DNA of 64,000 nucleotides from Lepisosteus oculatus (taxonomy: Eukaryota > Chordata > Actinopteri > Semionotiformes > Lepisosteidae): positions 4,657,501 to 4,721,500 of the forward strand of contig NC_090711.1 in assembly GCF_040954835.1 (NCBI RefSeq), in the 5' to 3' direction. This document shows positions 12,641-25,395 of this stretch, in pieces. The position numbers and the translations under genes are program-made. The notes beneath the pieces were generated by a model, which saw only the letters and a list, made by a program, of their open reading frames with translations, had not been told where the DNA came from and did no database searches. How positions within the stretch are numbered: position 1 is the first letter of the stretch; each line of letters starts with the position of its first letter.

Positions 12641-14454
12641 AATGAGAGCCTCAAGTTACGTTTGCTGGGGAATTATCATGCATCTCGCGAATGCATTACT
12701 GTCGTTACTAGTAATTAATAATATTTTTGTTGTTACACATGCATCATAAACAGTACAAACTGAAAATAGATCTAACAGGAGGCTCTTGCTGCTGCCGGTA
12801 TTCTTAAAGTACACACATTTTTGGTAGCCTAACAGCACGGAAGCCTGACGATTAACTCAATTTAAACAATTTAAAATTCCTGGTGTAACAGTACATTTTT
12901 CCCGTAACAAGTAAGGGTTCCAAAAAATCACGTCTTTGAAACGAACGGCCATGTATTTACCTGTTCGGTCCCCATCTCACTGTGACTCACTGTTAAAAAT
13001 ATTTCTAAAAGTCCGTTTATTGATACACTGAATTGCCCTGCATCATTTAGCTTCGGTGCACGGGCACACTAGACTGGAATCAAAATGACAGCAAGCCTAC
13101 GGAAACTTTTTATCACTCTCGGCACTCAGCTCCACCGCGCAGGTAACACAAGCCCCTCGTTGTTTCACTGTCCTTTTCACAGTTGTGTTATGCAGTTCAT
13201 CTGGATTAGGCTGTTACACAGTAAATGCCTGGAAGGTCAGCGCGTTAATATTAATTATTTGCGTTGATTTTGAGGAAAGGAAGAGATGATAGTAAAATAG
13301 TAAAAATAAATTTTAACCCTTCCCAGTGAAGTCAAAGAAGACCGAAGAAGGAGTTCGCAGAGTGATAGAAGTATGTCTCTTATAATTATTTGGGAATGTT
13401 ATGGAATTCCCTGATTAACAGTGGGCAACCACACATTATTGTATACAACCCTAGAAAGTAAACTAGCTAAAGAAAGGTGACTTAATTCTCAACTACATGT
13501 AAAGTACAACATACTCAAAACACAACAGTTAAGCCACAACTATCAAGTATCTGCAGTCGTAGAATACAGTACACAATAACCAGTTTTAGAACGGAAAGAA
13601 ACTTTATTCATAACAATTTACTACAGTTTGATGATTTTACACAGCTCAGTTTAATATGTGTTGTTATACACGCAAGGCAAAGCAAAATATCTGTTAATTT
13701 CTGAGTAGAACTATCAATATTTCATATTTTGAACTACAGCACTTCTACAAAATTATTATCCACATATTGAAATAGCACATTATGTACTAATCGCTGGAAC
13801 TACATGATTTGTAGTCACATTGCTGCGTTTATATGCTTATCTGATTCCATAAACCTACCAACTGTTATGACTGTCCAAATGTATTATTAACTAAAACACT
13901 GTTCACACGAGTGACGTCAGTTCAGAACACTGCTTTTAACAAGCAGAAGACGTCTACTGGTGGATAATCTTTAGGCTACTTTATAATAGTCATATCTGTA
14001 CAGCTTTTACCTTAGTTCTGTTAGTTTTGACTTTAACATCACTGGTTCTTACAAGTCATGATGTGTTTTACATCCAAAACCTATATGGTGCCTGTAGATG
14101 ATGCAAATAGTAAATTTGAACATTTGGTGTAATATGTATCACAAGAAAAACGAAATACCTGTTTGGAGAATCGTTAAGCAACAAAAATAATTCATATTTT
14201 CTAAGTGCCAAAACGGTAGTTCAAAACATCTAAAAAAATCAGACTGTTGGTTGCTTATTTTATTTGAATCAATGCCCACGCCAAGTTCCTATTGAGATGT
14301 AAAGACAATGTAATTGCTTCTGTGCAGACATTTTCACTGTCCTTTTCTGATCAAGATTTCAATTCAGAGCCATTTTTCCATCTATCATTTTGTTTAGAGC
14401 TAATTTCTCTGTTACAAGTTGAAAACAAGGCGAAATCTCAAATAGCATTTAATG
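12641..14454. other. Non-coding DNA
   Basis: No gene is supported. A perfect CRE palindrome TGACGTCA lies at 13,912-13,919 without other promoter features. Confidence 0.5.
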
Positions 14455-14595
14455 TGAGTATCTATTGTATTATTGTATTCTTATTATTATTTTTATTGTA
14501 TCATTCGTTATACTGTTGCTGTGTTGTCTGTGTTAAGCTGCTGTTGTACTGCAAATTCCCTCACGGGATCAATAAAGTATCTATCTCACTGTCAC
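14455..14595 (+). repeat. LINE-type 3' end fragment
   Basis: The stretch '...gtactgcaaattccctcacg' followed by 'ggatcaataaagtatctatc' is the widespread fish retroposon 3' end that normally leads into a (TATC)n tail. Here the tail is only about two units long. The upstream part is T/ATT-rich. Family not assigned. Confidence 0.65.
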
Positions 14596-17500
14596 TAACA
14601 TTTTAGATATAATAACATACAGTATTATGACTGAAGGACATTGTGAGTGTTTTAGAAAAAATCTAATCCATAACTATACGATTAGTTGCAAAGTCCTGTT
14701 CCTGCTGTAAGTAATCATAATTTAAAACTAGAGGAAACTCGTCTTATTGGCGATAGAATCATTTCTTTTTTATTTCTGTATTTACTTTACTATATTGTCA
14801 TATACAGTCTTGGACTTCTGTTCTTATCTTCTTGGGTTTTAAACGAAGGTGAACGGTCGCCCGCTCTCCAAAGTTTCAGTAGATGTCGCCAAACTCCACC
14901 AATAAACCATGCTAGACTCAATCAAAAAGAAGAGAAAGAGCCGGGTAATTAGTGTATACACCCAGAATTTATACTCAAAATGCTGCAGAGACTTAAAATC
15001 TCATAAAGGAAGGAGTCGTTCGTAAGACAGATGACAGTCTTGATATTTCTTCATGCTTAACGCCGACTGTTGGGAACACAAAAGGTTAATAAGCAAATTA
15101 AATCATAAATCATACCTTTACCGGTCACATAATAGATTTAAAATGTATAAGAAAATCGACGTGCAAGTAAGATCACTAAAAAAGGACAAATTAAATCTTC
15201 TTTTAGACCTCAAGGTTATAATTATCTCAAATGTATCCATTTAAGACTTCTTCCCAGGAAAATGCGTAGTGGCGGTCAGATGTTTTATAAAACCCGTAAC
15301 CACGCTATTTTACAGACCTTTCCTGCTAATGACCTCTAACTTTAATTGATTTTTAACACATTTCTTTCTGTTTTATCAGCTTTCTTTCCCTTAGAAGTGT
15401 TGTGACTGCCGATTTCAATTTACAGTTAATAAGCAATGCATAGACCGGCCAGCTGGTGTCACTAGAATCTCTTCTGATGTCTGTGAAAAACAACTACATC
15501 TTTAAATTTTGCCATTGTATTCAATGCAAATTAGTGTATCAGGTTTTGTTTGTGCTTTTATCAGTTAAAAATGTTCATTGTATGTTACAGCCTGAATTCA
15601 GTTTTTTTTTGTTCTCTCAGTCATAAAAGCAGGTCAGCTGTTTTATCAATGGTGATCATAATTTTGGAACATAGTAGAATTCAAAGATTTTAATTTCTTT
15701 AGTTACAGTGTTTTGCTTTCAACGATGTTTCCACAACTGATGTTTATGCACAGTATTTTAAATCTCACAATCCTAAGATTTCTGTATTTCTTAAAATATA
15801 TTTCTACTTATTAGAAATTAAATTATATATTTTTTCTTTTGTGGGCAAGAACAAAATTGCTTTTCAAGGAACATTTAATGCAGACTATTTAGATTACAGA
15901 GATATTTAACTATGTCATGAATTATATGTTTTTTCTGCATATACCTCATTTGATTGTAGTAAACTCTAATGCCTTGAGGGGGAGTGTATGTGTGGGGTGT
16001 ATTTAGTAGAAAAACTGATGTAACTTTTAAATCTGGTGCAGTGCAATATTTGAACTACAACGGAAATTTTAAGAAAAAAAAGACACATCCTCTGAAATGT
16101 CAGCCTACTCTACTGGAACCCTGTCAATATTATGAAACCAAGGAAGATTCCCCTAAGTCAATCACAGATAATAACCTTTTCAGTGATTTGGCTTATGTGC
16201 TCCTATGTGTGGTAATGCAAGAGAAATGGCAGAGAAGAAATATGATTCACCAGCAGTTGATCTAATAAATTGTAGCTAATGGTTACTGTTCACAGCTATA
16301 GCAGCTCATCCTAGATGCCACGTGTCCTAAGGGAATATTATCAGTCTTGACTGGCATTTCAGAGAAATGACAGAACAATTGTCAGCTTTTTCTCATTACA
16401 AAGCCTCCCACTGGAATGTGGGCAGGTATACTGAGGTGTATGTATTATTAAATCTAAGGACATGGAAAAACCAGGACTCAATTGATCCATTTTAAAGTGT
16501 GGCTTTAAGTACCTCTGCTATATCAGAGACATAGGTAATTGTGCTATCTACTGACTGACGCACTCATACTGAATGAACTGCAGGTATAGTACGCAAACTC
16601 CAAAATTTTGCAAATGGCTCAGTTTGTACTGTGGTTGCAATATTTTAATTTAAACTTAGATCTGTCCATTGTCAAAGAACGTAAGTGCTGCATCTAATCA
16701 CATACTTAATGCTGTTAGTTTACTCAGTTCACGTGGAATAACACCACCCAACAATGAAATGTATTGAAGATTTTCCTGATCACTTAGTTATAGTAAGATC
16801 TGGCTTAATCTGCTTGGCTGAGGCAGTGTGAGAAGTCCACCAAGGGGCTGCAGAAAGGAGACAAAATGCAAAGTAAAAGGGGCTGACATACTGGTATTTA
16901 TACTTTTTTAAACTGATGTCAGGAATGATTACGTGTTAGGGCAGCTGTGAGAGTGAACGTAACTTCCTGATCTTTCATTGTAACCTCCATAAAGTGAAGT
17001 TCCACATAGATTCTTTACGAATAACAATCAACAAAGCCACCTGTTGTCTTATTGAATAGTACTTGGAGTGGGCAAGATGTGGGTGGATGACTGAAGTATA
17101 TGGCAACATTTCTAATCCAATGTATGTAGCTTAGTCAGTAACTGGATACATCTTTGAATATAATGCTAGATAGGCTTTGCAGATTATTAAAACATTAAAA
17201 AACATTTTGTAATGTACACTATACATTTATTTTCAGATTATCACAACATCCATTATTTATTGGAGCATACTTTGTACTACATTAAATCTCATTGCAGGTC
17301 TTTATCCAGTGGATTGGTTTTCCAACAAATGATAAAAAGTGCAATTAGCTATCAAAGTTTTTGTAGTCAATAAAAGTTTCCAAACTCATCATGTGAAATA
17401 CTCTGGCAATATTGTGTGTCTACCAATATACTGTTTAATTTCTTATACACCTCAGTGGGTCAGTGATGTATTTATGATAGGTGCAATAAAAGTCTCTCTT

Positions 17501-18248
17501 AGCAGTAGATAGACTAATTGTGCTTTGGACAGTTAAATACCTAATAACTCAGTGCTCTACTTCATTAAAAAATGACCATTAAAATTGAATGTGGAATGTA
17601 TCAAAATAAAACATGCTGGAATTATACCAGCAAAATCCATTGCTTTCAAGCAAAACAACTTCATTACAAGCCTTCAAAACTGAATTTCCACAATGAAAGT
17701 TATAGGGCAGAATGACTTGGTTACTAGATTAGGACTGTAAATTCTCTTCCATTTTCCTAGTTTTGTTAGTTCAGATATTACTTTTTAAACAAAACATATT
17801 GATACAGTTGCAATAAATATAAATTCAATTAGCCAACTTGAATAAAAAATAATTATATTCTTAATAAAATTCATCATAATGTAAAATTGTTGACACATGC
17901 AAGTAATACAAGCAGAATTACAAACAGGTCAAATAATGAGATTGAGATCACAGTACCCTTGATGTACAATTAAAGGTCAGCTTTGCTTTTAGCACCAGGA
18001 CTTTATGTAGTACACATAACATCATCGTCATATTGAAATGATGATTCTTGGATTGTTATCAATGAATGGTAAATGTCATGGCAAAATGATTTACAAATTG
18101 TTCAAAAATGTTGGCTGGTGGAGACTCATCAGGAATATATTCCCCACATTTTTTTCTGAATTACTGATGATCAACAGCTCTTTCATTCATAACTTAAAAG
18201 TTGTGGACTTCTGCTTTGTTTATCTTTAAGCATGTGCTCATACTAATG
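14596..18248. other. Non-coding DNA
   Basis: About 3.6 kb without a supported gene or clear mobile element. Short open frames at 14,686-14,952, 15,053-15,244 and 15,984-16,265 lack recognisable domains, splice-site framing or codon bias. Confidence 0.5.
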
Positions 18249-18548
18249 AGTTATCCATTTTCTTTTGTTAGGAATACACATCTGTTGCTGAGGAAAGCGG
18301 CCTGGATTTGCACTCCATCCATTTTCATCCATCCAACACAAACAGAAACATACACACTTACATGAGGGCCAGATTTCCCAGAAGTCTAATACCCTACCAG
18401 TATGTGCTTGGACAGTGGGAGGAAAGCAGAGCATTGGGAGGTAACTACGCAAGCACAGACTCCATGCAGATAGGACTCCGTTAACTGAACCCAGGGTCCC
18501 AAGCACTAGGAGGCAGCAATGTTAATCACCATGCAACCTTGCCGCTCA
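18249..18548 (-). repeat. tRNA-headed fish SINE-like element, nearly full length
   Basis: Read on the minus strand: head 'gcaaggttgcatggtgatta' and 'acattgctgcct', B-box-like 'ccctgggttcagttaac', then 'tctgcatggagtctgtgctt', 'ctttcctcccactgtccaag', and at the end a repeated 'ggatggatgaaaatggatgg'. This matches the family at 36,889-37,219 and 28,686-29,015. It lies just downstream of the LKAAEAR1 3' end. Confidence 0.75.
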
Positions 18549-19081
18549 TCATGAGTCACTTTATTTAAAAAACAATTGTTCAATGGTTGAAAAGAAAAGC
18601 CCACACACCAATTACTGGGTACAGAGCCTCCCTGTGGTTTATTTTACATGAGAAAATAGGGACCACTTGTGCAACTGCATCCCTTTTTTACCTCGTGTTG
18701 TTTCATTAGAAAGACTGCTACTTTGAATTGATGCAAACACAGCTCCCCAAAAGCCAGGAAAGAAAACAGATTTGTAATTTCTGCAATTCTGAGAACAGTC
18801 AGTGATTACTTCAGTGAGTCAAAATAGCAGACAAACTATACATTAAAATAAATGTGAGCAGAACTTCACATGCTTATTGATTTGGTTTTCAAAACTGTAT
18901 TGTTCACATTTACTATTAAAATAATAAAAGACATGGCCGGGGTGTTTTTATAAAACATCATGAAAAAATGGAAAACCACTACGGCACTAAATCTTCAGGG
19001 TAAGATCATTCAGTCATTCCCAATGACATCAATGCTTTCTCTGCAAGACATTGATTATACATAGCATTGTATTTGATCATC
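18549..19081. other. Downstream flank of LKAAEAR1
   Basis: Non-coding sequence between the SINE and the presumed polyadenylation site of the minus-strand gene. Nothing else is recognised. Confidence 0.5.
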
Positions 19082-19087
19082 TTTATT
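19082..19087 (-). terminator. Candidate poly(A) signal of LKAAEAR1
   Basis: TTTATT on the plus strand reads AATAAA on the minus strand, about 227 bases downstream of the stop codon at 19,314. It is the first canonical hexamer I see after the stop, so it would give a short 3' UTR. Confidence 0.5.
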
Positions 19088-19313
19088 ATTGTACCCTCTT
19101 TCTGAAATAGCTTTTGCAGAACCCAGTCTATTACATTTTTCTTTAAATGCTGTATGGGCTGTTAAGAAGATACTGATACTGGGGTACAGAAATTATAAGG
19201 TCCTTTTTCTTTACCTTGAGAAAGTCCTATTTGTATGCAGCTGCTACACTGTACATGGTCAAGCAAGTGACCTAACAGTGACTAATTATAATACAAAAGC
19301 ACATCAATGGATT

Positions 19314-19373
19314 TCATGTTCGATTTATTGTCAGTCCCCTTTCGTCTTCAAGAATCTCTTCAATTCTTTTCCT
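19314..19373 (-). CDS. lkaaear1: LKAAEAR1 coding exon 3 (terminal)
   Basis: 60 bases including the stop: acceptor 'ttttgccttgcag', then 19 codons (RKRIEEILEDERGLTINRT) and TGA. The first half is a charged helix that continues the C-terminal helix of exon 2. It is short and 4.4 kb from exon 2, so confidence is a little lower. The phase match, good pyrimidine tract and charged composition support it. Confidence 0.7.
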   Translation of the reverse strand, partial: RKRIEEILEDERGLTINRT

Positions 19374-22300
19374 CTGCAAGGCAAAAAAGAAAACAAAATA
19401 TTTTAAAAATGTAATTAACAAATTAAGTATGAGGCATTCACCCACAAAGCTGCTGATCAGGAAATATAAAAATTTGAAAACAGAAATATACATTTGTGAA
19501 GAAGAGAACTCAAGTATATATTTTAGATACATCTGGCACTGCATAGAAGAACAGACAGTTAACTGGGCAATTATTAAGCCTATCACATTTAACATTGGCC
19601 GTTATGACAAAGAAAGGACCTCTTCACACAGCTAACTTTGTCTGCATGAAACAAAAGACACTGATGCTGCAACTCAGAAATTATTTAAGGCACTTGCCAA
19701 ACAGAAATTACTGATAAAGAGATGTGGACTTAAAGTGGTAAGTACTTAGAAGGACTGTTCTTCTAAGAGAAGGACTGTTGGAAGAGATCCAATAAGTACT
19801 CTGGAGTGAAGCATCTTCTCAGTTCTCTCCTCACTTATTTATGATCTTAACATAACATTCATTCGATGAAAGACTGGCAATTAGCTACCAGATCATTAAA
19901 ATCTGCTTTGCATGCACAAGATCCTCCACAGGCACACCTCAAGCCATAGGGGATATCCTGAGGAAGGGGTTTCTTTGCAACTTCCTGCAGCTGAACCCAA
20001 TGACAAAAATTCAAATTAAAAATTGCAACAGTGCTGTGTTAGAGAACAGGACACACCAAATGTTTATTTGTTGGATTGTCAGCTGAATACGATTTAACCA
20101 CTACAGCTGCAGCATTGGCTTACCCCTGCTGAAATGGTCTTTTTAGCTAATCTTTACAATAGTTAACCAATACTGGCGTGTTTCTACAACGGTGCTGCTT
20201 GCACTGCTGGCGATATCTCGCTGTCAAAAATAATGCATGAACTCTGCTTTACTGCCACACTCGCAGTCACCAGGGAAACACCCCGAAGCTTTCTCAGTGG
20301 AATAAAAAAAAAGTTACGTGAGAGGTGAGAACAAAAATCTTTAGTGACAGATTTATGAACCTGTTCAGCATGGGTAAGGGTGAACACAAAGCACAGCTAA
20401 AATATTTATTTAAACAGGAACCAGAGAAAAGTAAAATCTTATAATAAATCTAAAAGAATAGAGTAAGTCAAGCAAAGCAGAATAAAAACCCTTTTAGATT
20501 TATAGTTGAAGGAAATAGTGCAGCAAATTCACTGCAGGACTTATGGTTTCCACTTTAAAGTCCCTAATGTAGACAGAATGATTCATTTAGCTGCTATATT
20601 ATTTCAATAAAAATATGTTTTTAAGGAAAGCAGGTGTATTAAAAGGTTACTATTTTTGTTTTGTTCTTAAATGTGCATTTCTAAAAAAATGCTTTGTTTC
20701 ACTTAATACATGCAAAACATTATTTTGTACAGTCTTAGGCTACCTACTTGTCACAGATAGTTCCATAAACCATCAAGGTCAGAAAGATGAGAATAAGCTT
20801 AATATTGCATTTTGAATTTAAAATCATTATACTTAAAAGTATTTCTGAATAATGTGTAAATATTTTTGAAGCTTCTAGTCTATTTTACATTTTTAAAAGT
20901 AAAATGAATAAAAATATAATTTCTGATAATAAACAGTAAATCTCAAACTCGGATTTATTGTGAACCACCAATATTGCTGAACATCAAAAGAAATTTACAC
21001 TAACTGCAAATAGTTAAAGAAATTAAATGTTTTGTAGAATGGGACTTAGATTGAGTTAACATGTTTTGTAGAATGGGACTTAGATTGAGTTAACATAGCA
21101 CAACAGCACTGATCAACAAGGCGGTCTAATTTGAAAATCAAAGGCTAGTAGCATGTGTGGCCAACACTGGAAGCAATGTAAGCTGTACATCTGTCATGCA
21201 TGCTTTACAATAGGTTGCACATGCTGTCTGGTGGGAATCGGTCCCATTCCTCTTGTAGAACCTGGTCTATGGTTAAGCATGGGCCTGAGCCCTACATGTC
21301 ACAAGTTGTCCCAGCTGTTTCACAAATGGTGAAAGGGGCTCTTGAGAGAAGGGCATACACGGCATAACTGTCACATTTTCATTTCACAATTTAGCTGTTG
21401 TTAAACGAGCAGCATGAAGACATGTGGTGTCCAGCTGGAATCATGTTAGGATCAGCCTGCTTAAAGAGTAGCAAGCGAGGTCCCAGAACTTGATCAATGC
21501 GGAGCTAGGCAGTCAGGCTGATTCACTGATAAAGAGGGGCAGGCTCCGAAGCTGACAAGTCCACATAGCGCACTGCATCAGATACTCACTGCGCAGGCAT
21601 TATTCTGTGGATATGTAGAGCATATTAGTTATTTTTCTTTCTTTTCACCAGGCTTGCAATCAAGAGGTTAGATCTCCTGAAGACCTCTGCCCTATCATCT
21701 CTGACAAATAAAGGTCATTTGGTCGGTCATGAATGATCAATTAACCGAAATGACATCAAAAAGATTTAATTAATACCCAAAATCCATATACAGTACCTGA
21801 TTTTATAAAACATACAAGCATAAACAGAGCAATAGTTTATTTTGATGCTCAGTATATGACATAAACCTTCTTATCGCTTGGGTGGGGTTCAGCAAATCCT
21901 GATATGACTGCAGTTTTTAAGAAAAGGCCTTAACGGCTGAGATAACATTAAACACTGTATCTGCTCCTTTCAAAACAACAAACAAAAATGTAATTGTTAA
22001 ATTTTAAATACATGTAGCAAAATATAATGGACTTTATTATATTATTCAATTAAAACCTTCTATGATGACAAACCACCTCTTTTCTCTAAATAATTAAATC
22101 AATATGTGCAAATTTTCATCCAAATCCAAAGTCTCAAATTGAGACTGTATCTGAACTGTACCTTATTTAAAAAAATGTAATGAAATTTGATCGCTTGTGT
22201 GCAGACCCTTTGTACTAGAGCAGTGACATAATAATGAATATCCAAATTTAATTCTTATACAAAGTGCACATTAATAATGAACAGCCACATGAAAAATTTG

Positions 22301-25090
22301 CAATCAGAAGTACTGATTATTACTATTATTATTATTGACTGAGTATATACAATATGCCAGAAAAAAAATATGCCCATTTACTATTTTGTGTATACTCATT
22401 AATAATTAGAATTACACACAGGTATGGCATAGAGTAGCCCTTGGTTCATATTCCAACCTCCCAACTCATTCACATATAGAACACAGCTGGAGAGATTAGT
22501 TTCAATAATGTCCACTAGGTAAGGGCTAGTAATCGGAAATGCAATGGAGTTATTATGCCAACCAATTAATTAAGTGCAGGGTATTCCCTGCAAAGAACAA
22601 TATTTGGTTCCAGATGAATTCTTTTTACTAAATAAACAAGTGTAATGTTCTTATCCTGGTTACCCATGAAAACAATCCCAAAGCTGAAACCCTTAAATAA
22701 CATAACTTGGGCAGGAACTGATAGCAAAAAAGCAAAAGAATGAAAGTATTTCGACCACAGGACATTGCAGGAACAACTGTTCCGGGGTTTCAAGGTTTTA
22801 TTTGTGTGTTCATGTGTGGCTTTTTTTTTTTGTTCCACTAGATTTCTTCCCTGAAGCAAGCAGTGCAGCCTAAGTCAAAATATATTTTTTTTGTTTGTTT
22901 ATCCTTTATTTTGATGATTTCCAGCTGGAGACTGTCTAACTCTGTGAAGGCATGCGGCAGAGGAGGTGGACTCAGCAGGCAGGGGCAGGACTATAAAGGA
23001 GAACCTGGGTTGTCACAGCAGAATACAGCACAGAATACGGCAATGCCAAAATAGGTACTTGTTTTATGCATGTTAAAACTATGGGAAATAGCAAAGCAAA
23101 TCTGGTAACCTTTCAAAGGAAGGTAGATTACAAGTAATCTAATGAAAGAGAAATGAATATGGCAGCTTTGGTACAAACATCAAAGCATCCATAACGGACC
23201 AGACTTTCTCCCTGGACAGTGGACTTGTTACCATTATCCATTTATAAAAAGGGTATGGAGGTAAAAATGTGCCCATCCTGTGCCACATGAAAAACTAACA
23301 GTGTATGTGAAATAAATTTGACTTCCGGCGCTGGTTTACAGAAAGCTCTCTCGTTGTGTGACTGTTTTAATGTTTATTTATACGTTAATACTCTTGTTTT
23401 GTGTTGGACGCTCAATGTCTGTCATTACTTATGATAGACAAACACTTTTAAACCTGAGGACAGACTCCTTAATGTCATTACATTCAAATTGTCTACATGT
23501 TTACTTGCACATTGTCTATTGTTTGTTTGTATATTGTCTTGATGCACTGTTTGCACTTTGTTTTGTTTTTTACACTTGTTTTACAATCGAGAGACTTTCT
23601 CGATTCCATTGTACCAGTACCGGTTACATATGGCAATAAAGTTAAAGTTCAAGCTCAAGTAAAATGTAAAATGGTTATATCTTATCATCTGCAGTTCCTA
23701 TTGTGTAAAGGAAAACTATATGATAGAGAAAAATGTATGTAAAACAGGGGGAGCCGAGAAGGCACAAGTAATGCACTGCAGCGCTCACCTCTAGTTTATC
23801 TACCGCGTCGTTGCCAGGGCTGATCTTTTCAAGCTTGGCTGGTAGCAGCAGCTCCAGTCGAACAGCTTTCTGTGCCGTCGGCTGGCAAGAAATCAGATGG
23901 TTGATTTCTTGGGCCTGGAATTAGGAACGAAATGATGATAAAGAGAGGCTGCTGCATATATCCAACAACTCTCACCTTGTTTTCATGTTATAGGCCATTT
24001 TATGTAGTCTGACATGAAACACAAAATTGTTATTTTTCAACACATAAAAGTCACAATTCTGTATAAAGCAGATGATAGAACCTATCCACACTTCAGTAAG
24101 ATTTGTGTTGCTAGGATGACTGTAACTATAGCATTCAGTTAAATAAACTCTAAAATGTTTTAAAAACTTTTTTTTATACTGCCCATTGTCATGAGGCTGA
24201 CTGCTCAAAGCAAAATACTCTGTGAGCTACAATATTGAACTCCACTGGGCCTCATAAGCCAGACCTAAGTTACTAGTCTACTTAGCATCACAAACAATCC
24301 TACAGTATCTTCTGCATAGCTCTCATGCTTTAGTCAAAGTGCCCATGTTCTGGTTTGCAACACATACTAACAATTAGCACTTACTGTACATGCCTTCTAA
24401 AAACCACACAAAAAATAGATTAAATAAAAAAGCTCTATGGGAGACAGCTCTTTAAAAGCTGCTAACATGGCATAGAGACCTACAGTACGACTGTCCTTGT
24501 TCTCACTGTAGGATATAAGACTTTGAGACCAAGTATTCAGTTGGGCTTTTATACATACAGTACGTGTCTATGTTTGAGTGTGAATTAGTTTACTTATAAT
24601 TCCAGATGTTACGAGCTATAGAGTATAAGACAGGGACTTCGATTAATGCAGCCCAACTTTGCAAAGAATTAACACAATCATGTTCGTTCTGTGCGTTGTG
24701 TCGAATCAGGAAAAAACATGTAAAAGAGAAACAAAAAAGAATGATAAAAAAATGCAAAAACAAACCCACTCTCATGCTTTGGTACCGTACTCTCATCGAT
24801 CGCACCCTGTTGCGAGCTTCCGCAGCCCTTAGCTGCCCGATCACTGTGTCCTGCTTCCTCTGCTGCTCCTCTGCCTCTGGGTCTGGGTTTTTTTGCGGGT
24901 TTCTGCTGACGGGTGCCCTCCCACGAAGCCGCTGCTTAGAGATCAAAACTGAGTTTACAACCTCCTTGCTCGGCTCCTCGTAAGCGAGGTACCGAGCTTT
25001 TTGCAGGAGGGACATCTTTTTCAGTTCTGATCCAGGCACATTTTTCCAGTTATGAGCCACGAACTTTTCTTTTTTTGCCGTCGCGGACAT
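19314..25090 (-). CDS. lkaaear1: LKAAEAR motif-containing protein 1, three-exon gene
   Basis: This is the only protein-coding gene I can support. Three minus-strand exons (24,770-25,090; 23,789-23,914; 19,314-19,373) join with all introns in phase 0 and encode 168 residues. Exon 1 carries the family motif as LRAAEAR (residues 87-93), followed by a basic RNRVRSMRVRYQSMR stretch. Exon 2 begins AQEINHLISCQPTAQKAVRL and exon 3 ends in RKRIEEILEDERGL. The start codon at 25,090 has A at -3. Donors are GTGGGT and GTGAGC; both acceptors end in CAG. The protein is charged and helical, with no signal peptide or membrane segment. In mammals LKAAEAR1 (C20orf201) is a little-studied, testis-biased gene on distal 20q next to OPRL1, NPBWR2 and MYT1; its biochemical role is not known to me. 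The promoter has an X-box beside a CRE, which fits germ-cell or ciliated-cell expression. The identification rests on recognising the motif and its context, without an alignment. An alternative exon-1 donor at 24,790 would give 161 residues. Confidence 0.8.
21027..21094. repeat. Perfect 34-bp tandem duplication
   Basis: A 34-base unit starting 'atgttttgtagaatgggact' occurs twice head to tail without a mismatch (21,027-21,060 and 21,061-21,094), inside intron 2 of LKAAEAR1. Perfect identity points to a recent slippage or end-joining duplication. Confidence 0.95.
21125..21350 (-). pseudogene. Decayed Tc1/mariner-type transposase C-terminus
   Basis: On the minus strand one frame reads VLQEEWDRFPPDSMCNLL, stop, SMHDRCTAYIASSVGHTCY. 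This matches the layout of Tc1/mariner transposase C-termini (EEW..IP...I..L..SM..R...VI...GGHT.Y). A further weak HHL.NSWDNL block upstream resembles the HLWD region. In-frame stops show that it is inactive. Neither terminal inverted repeats nor the DDE catalytic core were identified. It lies in the large LKAAEAR1 intron. Confidence 0.55.
21351..23309. other. Intron 2 interior without recognised features
   Basis: Intronic DNA of LKAAEAR1. The 21,351-21,620 stretch has a higher GC content than its surroundings and may continue the Tc1 relic, but I could not align it. At 22,318-22,337 there is a short ATT run. Confidence 0.45.
23310..23660 (+). repeat. Retroposon 3' end with AATAAA
   Basis: The segment starts near 'gacttccggcgctggtttac', is T/GT-rich ('ttgcacattgtctattgttt', 'gcactgtttgcactttg') and ends 'atatggcaataaagttaaag'. 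GCAC-TTT-rich 3' UTRs ending in a 'caataaagtt' signal are common at the ends of fish non-LTR retrotransposons. The open frames here translate to Leu/Phe/Cys-rich sequence and are not genes. Confidence 0.55.
23789..23914 (-). CDS. lkaaear1: LKAAEAR1 coding exon 2
   Basis: 126 bases, 42 codons, bounded by acceptor 'cctaattccag' and a strong donor CTAGAG|GTGAGC. The peptide starts AQEINHLISCQPTAQKAV and ends GNDAVDKLE. It is open in the frame that continues exon 1 and is markedly more CpG- and GC-rich than the surrounding intron, as expected for an exon. Confidence 0.8.
24770..25090 (-). CDS. lkaaear1: LKAAEAR1 coding exon 1
   Basis: 321 bases, 107 codons from the ATG at 25,090 to donor ATGAGA|GTGGGT. 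It includes an SELKKMSLLQKARYLAYEEP region near the N-terminus, a Pro/Gln/Glu-rich linker (about residues 59-80) and the LRAAEAR motif. The frame stays open past the donor into the intron for 59 more codons (to 24,590), rich in Phe and Cys and unlike the exon. An alternative phase-0 donor ATGAGA|GTACGG at 24,790 would shorten the exon by 21 bases. Confidence 0.8.
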
Positions 25091-25373
25091 GTTTTCCTGC
25101 TGTGAATATTTCTTTTCGCTGCAACAGTGCAGACTGTGTGTTTCAGCGTCTCACTTGAACCTTTTCATCCTGAACTAAAACAGAAAGCATGCAGCTGTAG
25201 AGTTACATTTTAAACACAGCCGAAGTACCGGTTTTATCTTGGAGAAAGTAAATCGGGCTAACTTCAAAACAGATAATTGTTATGTTTTTTTGTTACTTTT
25301 TACCTGTAACAAAATTTTACTTATCTCTTCACAACTGATTAAAAAATGCCCTACCTACCTTTCGCTTGTTATC

Positions 25374-25387
25374 GTCGCTATGGTAAC
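25374..25387 (-). promoter_or_regulatory. X-box (RFX-type site) upstream of LKAAEAR1
   Basis: GTCGCTATGGTAAC matches the RFX X-box GTTRCCATGGYAAC at 12 of 14 positions, with an intact GGTAAC half-site. It is about 285 bases upstream of the start codon. RFX2/RFX3 sites of this kind mark promoters of ciliary and spermatid genes in vertebrates. Confidence 0.65.
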
Positions 25388-25395
25388 TGCCGCAG

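Noticed and set aside
24770..24790. Alternative exon-1 donor at 24,790
   Set aside because: GTACGG is a weaker donor than GTGGGT at 24,769, and the longer form keeps the basic VRYQSMR segment continuous with exon 2. Both keep phase 0, so transcript data would decide.
24606..24983. 125-codon plus-strand frame
   Set aside because: It is antisense to LKAAEAR1 exon 1 and has no domain of its own.
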